Source: Antedon mediterranea (lineage: Eukaryota > Echinodermata > Crinoidea > Comatulida > Antedonidae). Taken from it: a stretch of 64,000 nt of DNA. The notes below the pieces were generated by a model. That model saw only the letters and a program-made list of their open reading frames with translations. It was not told where the DNA came from and searched no databases. The stretch lies in contig NC_092672.1 in NCBI RefSeq assembly GCF_964355755.1, positions 2,232,001-2,296,000 on the forward strand, read 5' to 3'. Positions 57,951 through 64,000 of this stretch are shown here, piece by piece. Position numbers and translations under genes: made by a program. How positions within the stretch are numbered: position 1 is the first letter of the stretch; every line of letters starts with the position of its first letter.

Positions 57951-59379
57951 ATATCCATCAAAAACATTTTTTTATTTCTAGGCCTACTTGGGAAAACTAT
58001 ACCAAGATTGACTGGTCTGTCTCATGTGAACATAGTATGACTCAAAATCAAAAGGAAGTGGCCTAGCAAATAGCCCCGGCAAATAGCCTCCTAAAGTTAA
58101 TACATAATTGACATAATACATGCCTACATAAACTAATTCTGTGATCTTCGTGTCTGATGTATATTATGTCTATCGCTGAGCTTATGAAAGGTAAAGTAAA
58201 TTACTCACTTTAATGTCTAATTTGCATGAAGAAAGAATCTGAAAATTAGCCGGACTTTTTTTTCATAAAACATTCCAGTGATCTGATTGGTCAAAAGTCA
58301 ATGAAACAGACGACCGAAGCTTAAATTGCCCGAGTGGCGGTAGCTTTAACATTAAATAAATAATTAAGATTTTAATACAGTACTTTAAGCTTCAATACAA
58401 TTTTAACAAACGATTTTTTCATTTTTTTATTTAAATTTATAAGATTACATACAAGGTTTTTTATTAGACATTTTTAGGAAAGACTCGCATTTCCTTAAAA
58501 TTGAGAGAGGGCGCTAGACTGAAATTCTTCTTTATCACGCAGGCGGTGGCAGGTAGTTGGTGTACTGATTATAGAGAGGGCGCCAGACTGACATTTTTGT
58601 TTATCAGGCATGCGAGTACATTTATTTTATTTCAGATTAACAAACTTGATTTCAGGTTCAACAAACATATTAAAATGAAGCAAAATAAAAATTGTTCACA
58701 AGAAACTAAATGATACAAAATTTGAGACGAAACAAAGAATTTATCATTAAACCCAAAATATGTTTATGTTTTATGTAATTTCTTTATTTTATATATTTAT
58801 TCTTCGAACAAGAACAAGAGGTTGAAAAACAGAAAAACAAAAAAATATGCTTAAGCAAATCCCTGGTCCATTTGATTGTCATAGTGTAACAAAAATAATT
58901 TTACAATATTGTATAACTTCTCATTAAAAGTCTAAAATTGTTCAGGTCTTGGGGGCGTATCAATAGTCAGCATCACATAAACTTTCTTCATCATCAGTAC
59001 TTCCATCTCTGATCGGAAGGAGTAGCAATATTAGCAGACCACATCCAGTACAGTCCTGCTCAGGAAATTACTATCTCATTTAGTTAATACATAGATAAAG
59101 TTAAACATCAGACAACAAGACATATAATACATATAAAATATGGTTTCCATTAATACTTCATGCAACTAAACTATAACAAAATTAAATATTTAAAAATGAT
59201 TAATTTTCATTTTTGGGTATAAATGTTATGTACTGTACCTTTATCAGACAAGATAATAACTAGTCTATCTCAATATGAAATATATATAAATTCAACAATA
59301 TTTCTCCATGTCAAAGGCCATACAATAATCCCACAGAAATGGTTTGCTTTAGTAGGCCTATAAGACCAGTGTTGTATCC
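57951..59379. other. Intergenic, nothing coding recognised
   Basis: Apart from the duplication at 58501-58615 this stretch is AT-rich sequence without recognisable exons, repeats or signals. Confidence 0.4.
58501..58615. repeat. Imperfect direct duplication of about 75 bp
   Basis: AGAGAGGGCGCTAGACTGA followed by TTCTTTATCACGCAGGC recurs as AGAGAGGGCGCCAGACTGA with TTGTTTATCAGGCATGC. There is no coding context. Confidence 0.65.
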
Positions 59380-59380
59380 T

Positions 59381-59541
59381 CAGGTAACGTAACCAGGTAA
59401 CGTAACCAGGTAACGTAACCAGGTAACGTAACCAGGTAACGTAACCAGGTAACGTAACCAGGTAACGTAACCAGGTAACGTAACCAGGTAACGTAACCAG
59501 GTAACGTAACCAGGTAACGTAACCAGGTAACGTAACCAGGT
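59381..59541. repeat. 13-bp minisatellite, about 12 units
   Basis: GGTAACGTAACCA is repeated head to tail about 12 times without visible variation. Period 13 makes all three frames open on the minus strand; those frames are artefacts. It lies about 620 bp downstream of the EFHD stop codon. Confidence 0.97.
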
Positions 59542-60165
59542 ACAGATTGGGGAAAGACAAATAATACATGAACACCACAATGCAGTTTATATTTGCATAT
59601 TAATACATTTATAGCTATACTTATATTTTTATGTGCAGGCTTATTTATAAGAAAAACCTAACAATATTTTAAATTATCGTACGTAAAAATAATTTAACCA
59701 TGAAACTTCAATTTAACATAATTTAGTTGAAAAAATTTAAATACTGAAAAAGTTTAAAGGCACATTTTAAAATGAAATGATGAAACAGTAATTGCATATA
59801 CTATAGTCTGAAATATAGTTTATTTTTGTAGAAATAATATTTGGTCTTTCTTAAATGACCGATCAACTTTTCTAAATAAAACTGGAGCAGCTAGGTCATT
59901 GGTCCTGAATTATTATACAGATTTTGATTTTGTTTATTTATGATCATAGAAAAATATATTATGATGAACTTGTCTTATCAAAATACTGTTAACCATATAA
60001 AACTCTTCGTGGACTACCCTTTTTTTCTTTACATAATATTTATACAAACTGTCTTCATCCAAACATATTCAAATTTATCAAATTAGATATGCATGAATAA
60101 ATGCTCAGTGAAGCATATCAATACACTCATTCAAGCATGTCATTTGACCTGACTTGACACACTGT

Positions 60166-61031
60166 TTATTGTACTTTGAAAGCATTTTGTTTTTCTTTGA
60201 AAGCCTGCTTCCTTATTTTTGACTCTTCTTGTTCCCGTTTTCTTTCTTCTTGTTCTTCCCGGATTTCCTTCTCAAATTTATCGGATGCTGTTATTTGATG
60301 GATCTGAAACATTAAAAATAAAGGAAATTGTTTAAATTTTCGCGCTGCAATATATTCATTATGTAAATTTAGAACACTACGTTGATGAACTCTGACTGAC
60401 CTTTGCTTCAAAGAAGTCCTTAGCACCAGATACCCCACTCTCGTCTACGTCGATCTCCGTCAATTTCGCCAACTCACACAATCCACTATCTGCGTCCAAC
60501 TCACCCGCTGCAGCCTTCCTGAATATTAACAGAAACTTAAAAGAAAACGAGTTATGTTATATATTTTAAAATAAATTAAAGAACACATAAAAAGTAGTAA
60601 AGTAGCATTCAATATAATCTTTACTGCACAACCTTTCCAAAATTCAAATCAAACTTACTCTAAGGTCTACACTAACAAACTTTGTGACAAAAAAAAAATG
60701 TGATGTGCCCATATACATACATATCACTACCATATTTGGGCATATCACTACCATATTTGGGCATATCACTACCATATTTGGGCATATCACTACCATATTT
60801 GGGCATATCACTACCATATTTGGGCACATCACTACCATTATTTGGGCACATCACTACCATTATTTGGGCATGTATGTACATACTTCTCTGAAGTTGATCT
60901 TTGAGTCGAGATCTTCGTCAACCTCGTGTATCATTCCTTTAAGTGACATGTGAGTTTGAGGAGCTCCTAGTTTCTCCATCATCATCTTCAGCTCCATCAG
61001 GTCAATGAACTTATCGTTGCCAACATCATAC
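60166..61031 (-). CDS. EFHD2: EFHD1/2 (swiprosin) EF-hand protein, last three exons (partial)
   Basis: Calcium-binding, actin-associated EF-hand protein. Exons seen: 61031-60884, 60535-60401 and 60303-60166 (stop TAA), all in phase. The first contains the EF loop DVGNDKFIDLME, the family block LMELKMMMEKLGAPQTHM, and a second loop DEDLDSKINFRE. The next starts FLLIFRKAAAGEL and contains GAKDFFEAK; the last encodes the Glu/Lys-rich coiled coil ending AFKVQ. These match swiprosin-1/EFHD2 and EFHD1 closely. The acceptor of the middle exon is at TTTTAAG before 60535, not the nearer TTCAG, because only the former restores FLLIFRK. Loop position 6, normally Gly, is Lys in the first hand. The N-terminal exon was not found up to 64000 and probably lies outside. 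An expanded family A MITE begins 11 bp from the donor at 60884. Confidence 0.93.
60660..60873. mobile_element. Family A MITE with about 7 internal units, next to an EFHD splice donor
   Basis: A left terminus (GTCTACACTAACAAACTTTG) leads into about seven copies of the 21-bp unit (ATATCACTACCATATTTGGG). The last two units have a one-base insertion. The right terminus is missing. The array ends 11 bp from the 3' border of the EFHD exon at 60884, so it begins inside the donor region of that intron. Confidence 0.88.
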
Positions 61032-61239
61032 CTTTCAATACAGAAAAACAAAATGTTATTTTTGATAAATCGCATTAAAATATAGACCCTCCGAGCACTG
61101 ACTGTTTTACATCTTTTGTTAGATAAATTCAAATTCCTTGGAAAAAATGCAACCAACAAACTATCATTTAAGATTGAAAAAAAATGACTGTATCTAATAA
61201 TAATATTAAGGAGATTCTCAAATACACACTGAACAGTAT

Positions 61240-61586
61240 AAAGCTCTCTGTCTACACTATCAAACTAGTTTGACAAAAAAAAGTAGGATATGCCCAAATA
61301 TGGTAGTGATTAGTCTGGGTTCCAGACGGAGTTTTGTCTTAATATTAGTAAAAAGATAAATATTTTGGCACATATGGCGTTTCATACGTATACTACTTGA
61401 TTTTGGTATTTTCAGACAAAAATCGCGGTTGAAATAAAAACAAATAAATTAAAAAAAAGATAATACAGACTTGGGCAAGTCTAGGTAGTGATATGCCCAA
61501 ATATGGTAGTGATATGACATCATCATGTCCATATATGAGCATCACATTTTGTTGTCACATAAAGTAAGATAGTATAGACAGAGCTT
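61240..61586. mobile_element. Family A MITE, copy 19, carrying a nested 173-bp element
   Basis: Both family A termini are present. The insert at 61311-61483 is flanked by direct repeats GGTAGTGAT at 61302-61310 and 61484-61492. Confidence 0.9.
61311..61483. mobile_element. Nested 173-bp element with 9-bp target duplication and subterminal hairpins
   Basis: The left end TAGTCTGGGTTCCAGAC contains a hairpin (GTCTGG/CCAGAC) and the right end CAGACTTGGGCAAGTCTA contains another (GACTTG/CAAGTC). Both outer ends read TAG-CT in inverted orientation. Removing the insert restores the family A consensus, which confirms it as an insertion. Confidence 0.8.
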
Positions 61587-61844
61587 TAGAATTTCAATTA
61601 CTAACTGGTAAATCAAAATATAATCTCATCTCATTTTATATCAACTGTTTCTGTGTAAGGGATAATTTGACATTTTCACATCCCCATCAAATTGACCTAG
61701 ATCACCTAGTTGCTATGGTAACTGTACACTTAATACTTTTTAAAGAGGTCTTGTGCACTTTGAGTGCTCTCAACTTTTATTTTTAGTAACTGTTTAATTT
61801 GAAGAGTTTTAATCCACAATATTTTGTAGATCAATTATTTTGTT

Positions 61845-62005
61845 TTTATTTCATACACATCCAACAGCGAGTAACTCGCCAATTACAGGATGGATAAACT
61901 ATTTTAGAATTTATCGTTCTTATAAACTAAGTCTCATTTGAGGCTTAGGGAGTGGAGTTTAATGAGTTGTGGGTTACAACCCTGGCACTAGGTCAGGATT
62001 GAACA
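61845..62005 (-). mobile_element. tRNA-derived SINE, 5'-truncated
   Basis: It starts at the B-box region (TTCAATCCTGACCTAGTGCC), has CAGGGTTGTAACCCACAAC, and ends with GCGAGTTACTCGCTGTTGG and an ATGAAATAAAAAC tail, all shared with the other copies. Confidence 0.65.
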
Positions 62006-62109
62006 TAAAATGTAAAACAAAACAAATTGAGGCTGGTGTTAGAAATTCTAAATAAAGAATTTTATAGAAAATAAAAAAAAACTGGAAAAATAAAAATATT
62101 TCAAAAGGT

Positions 62110-62219
62110 AAAGCTCTGTCTACACTATCAAACTGGTTTGACAAAAAAAGTGTGATGTGCCCAAATATGGTAGTATATATGTCCATATATGGGCACCTCA
62201 CATTTTGTGAAAGAGCTTT
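62110..62219. mobile_element. Family A MITE, copy 20 (right end truncated)
   Basis: The left terminus and centre are intact. The right arm is reduced to AAGAGCTTTA after a deletion. Confidence 0.87.
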
Positions 62220-62600
62220 AAACTCTGAGGCTACTAACAAAAATAAATTTTTATGGCAAATTACTTTAAATAGTGAAACTAATATCAAACTTAGTCATGA
62301 GCTTACAGTGGTTACCCCGCAACTTATACAAAAATCAACATTTCCAAATTTAGAAATTTTGAAGGGAAAAAATGAATCATCAGCTGACATGTCGTAAACT
62401 GCAAGAAACAGAGCGATGACATTAGACAGGAAGTACAAGGAAACATTTACTTTCCTTGTAAAATGTAGAACAAAATCTACAAAAACAAATCAAAACTATG
62501 AACATCAAGGGGCAGATTTGTACTGTATATCACAGAATTTACTAACTGTGATTAAACCCTTTGAAGATGTGAGGTTTCTACCCCAAGTGACTGAGGCTAA
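62220..62600 (+). pseudogene. Unrecognised broken ORF pair
   Basis: Two frames, 62220-62397 and 62416-62604, are separated by one stop and together read like a decayed protein-coding segment (NKFLWQITLNSETNIKL then YKETFTFLVKCRTKSTK). No family is recognised; a degraded transposon or retroposed exon is possible. It may also be chance. Confidence 0.2.
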
Positions 62601-62660
62601 ATAAGGTATTTTTAATAGGTTTAGAAAAAATGCAAAAAACAATTCTATGACTGTAATTTT

Positions 62661-62985
62661 TTGCAATTGTTTTATTGTTATTTGAAATGTTTTGGCCTCG
62701 CCTTCCGAAAAATTCCTTTTGTTTTGTGGACCAAATGCTCAAAAAGTGCAATTCATTCACTCCAAATACAGACATATACGGGCTTCGTATCCTGGGACAG
62801 TAAAGTAACCCATATGGGATACGGGCCACGTCTGCAGAGGGTTAACAATGAGGAATACAGTATCCGTATTTTTTGGAGTGGCACGCCTAATTGGCGACAG
62901 AAGCTGTTGGCCTCTAGCTAATTGTTTGTATTTATGTCTGTATAACTGTGTTTGCCAAAATTAATAAAATAAAATAAAATAATAA
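62661..62985 (+). mobile_element. Probable retroelement 3' end with AAAAT tail
   Basis: A frame ending FWSGTPNWRQKLLASS-stop (62921) is followed by a short 3' UTR with TTGTATTTATGTCTGTATAA and an AATAAAATAAAATAAAATAAT tail at about 62963-62990. The tail pattern suggests a LINE or retroposed copy. The protein family is not recognised. Confidence 0.4.
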
Positions 62986-63205
62986 AAAGTCAGTTTAAGC
63001 AAGGTCTTCTGTATGGGTCCCTTAAACAGACGTTCAATGAACATGTCAATTCTACGTACACTGTATATTTAAAAAATTATTATTTTTGATCATCAACCTA
63101 TTTTTACACTTTGTTTTCGATTTGCAACAATCTAATACGACCTGGACCACCTTACTACGCATATTGCAAGTAAATCTTAATGGGCTGGAATTTAACAGTA
63201 GTCAT

Positions 63206-64000
63206 TATTTATTTATTTATTTATATATTTCCTTTTATTGCATCAAGCAGTGATGAAGTTGACATAAATATAATAGTAAATATGTAAACACATAGTATAA
63301 CACAGTCCAAACAAGAAATACTAAAATATATCATAGTCCACAAATCAGTCTTTCAATGGCCATCATAGTACATCCAGTAACACAAACCAATAGAGGTTCA
63401 CAATTTGCTTATCATAACTCAGTTACTGATCATTCACCAATTATTGAAAACTCCGTGGAAAGTAATGAAGTTTTTTGTGCGTTGTGTCCGGACTTTGGGG
63501 AGGGTGAACGATCTAACGCGCCGGAGCTGATGGTTGTGTGTGGGAGGTTTAGGTAAGAGAGAGTGTAATATATGATCTTCTTTTTTCATTTTATCAAAGA
63601 ATTTTCTTGACAACTTCTCGCGGCGTTCAGATAGAGTGATGATGTTAAGGTATCTGCGGGTATCAGCATACGAGGTACCATCGGGGCATATTATGTTACA
63701 CGCTCTTCTTTGGACATGTTCGATTTGGTCAGATTGTGCTTTGGATAAACTCGGGGACCAAACAGCACAGGCATATTCGAGAACTGGTCGTATCACTGCT
63801 TGATAGTATCGGAGCAGTTCCAGTCTATCTAGGCCAGACCTCTTGAGTTGCTTAAGAAAAAACAACCTTGGTACAACGCGCTTAGTTAAACAGTCAACAT
63901 GCGTCTGCCACGACAATTTACGGTCAAGATTGACACCTAGTAACTTTGCATGCACAACACACTTGACTTCAGATCCATTCACAGTGATTGGGTCAAACTC
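63206..64000 (-). mobile_element. Non-LTR retrotransposon 3' end, cut by the window edge
   Basis: The element runs right to left. Its RT C-terminal frame (64000-63434) is followed by a 3' UTR and an (AAAT)n tail at about 63206-63230. The 5' part lies beyond the right edge. Confidence 0.85.
63434..64000 (-). CDS. Reverse transcriptase C-terminal region (partial, LINE)
   Basis: An open frame enters from the window edge and ends at 63434, about 188 residues. Motifs include LLGVNLDRKLSWQTHV near the start (the RT thumb region), LRYYQAVIRPVLEYACAVWS and QIEHVQRRACNII, characteristic of the C-terminal part of non-LTR retrotransposon polyproteins (Rex/CR1/jockey-like). The catalytic YADD box would lie upstream, outside the window. 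The segment has no internal stop, so the copy may be young. The exact clade cannot be assigned from this portion. Confidence 0.88.
   Translation of the reverse strand, partial: EFDPITVNGSEVKCVVHAKLLGVNLDRKLSWQTHVDCLTKRVVPRLFFLKQLKRSGLDRLELLRYYQAVIRPVLEYACAVWSPSLSKAQSDQIEHVQRRACNIICPDGTSYADTRRYLNIITLSERREKLSRKFFDKMKKEDHILHSLLPKPPTHNHQLRRVRSFTLPKVRTQRTKNFITFHGVFNNW

Noticed and set aside
59270-59580. Frames encoding LRYLVTLPGYVTW repeats
   Set aside because: They come from the 13-bp minisatellite read in three phases.
60401-60518. Acceptor TTCAG before 60518 for the EFHD middle exon
   Set aside because: It breaks the phase with the preceding exon and deletes the conserved FLLIFR; the acceptor before 60535 fits both.

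Overview
The window is AT-rich, intron-rich animal nuclear DNA. All genes found are conserved metazoan genes split into short exons with GT/AG borders, set in non-coding DNA crowded with short inverted-repeat transposons, non-LTR retrotransposon 3' ends, tRNA-derived SINEs and minisatellites. A marine invertebrate, perhaps an echinoderm or another deuterostome, is a low-confidence guess. All coordinates and translations were worked out by hand.

Layout. (1) 6910-7028, minus: first coding exon of an ERK1/2-type MAP kinase; the rest of the gene must lie left of base 1, so 1-6909 is its first intron. Its 5' flank (7029-7680) has a triplicated 85-bp repeat between two copies of a perfect 32-bp inverted repeat. 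(2) 8.3-10.6 kb: a cluster of one GCAACG-rich MITE family plus a LINE 3' end. (3) 11915-38802, minus: a complete or nearly complete KIF12-like kinesin in 20 recognised exons, with the motor in exons 4-12 and a long low-complexity tail. (4) 40460-41639, plus: complete ELOB (elongin B), 3 exons, head to head with KIF12. (5) 42.97-46.63 kb: a 3.65-kb imperfect palindrome with no coding content. (6) 47205-54581, plus: complete SLC25A33/36-type mitochondrial pyrimidine nucleotide carrier, 7 exons. (7) 60166-61031, minus: last three exons of an EFHD1/2 (swiprosin) EF-hand gene whose 5' exons lie beyond the right edge. (8) 63206-64000, minus: 3' end of a non-LTR retrotransposon, cut by the window edge.

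The genes look like unrelated housekeeping or signalling loci; nothing suggests a shared pathway. The most striking content is mobile. One palindromic MITE family (termini AAGCTCTGTCTACACTATCA) occurs about 20 times in 64 kb and carries an internal 21-bp unit that ranges from one or two copies to about 21 tandem copies. Several elements show nested insertions with clean target-site duplications of 5, 9 or 11 bp, which allows relative dating. The KIF12 intron after the motor and neck exons contains about 15 tandem 70-bp units, each with an AATAAA on the gene's sense strand.

No prokaryotic system, CRISPR array, rRNA or credible functional tRNA was seen.
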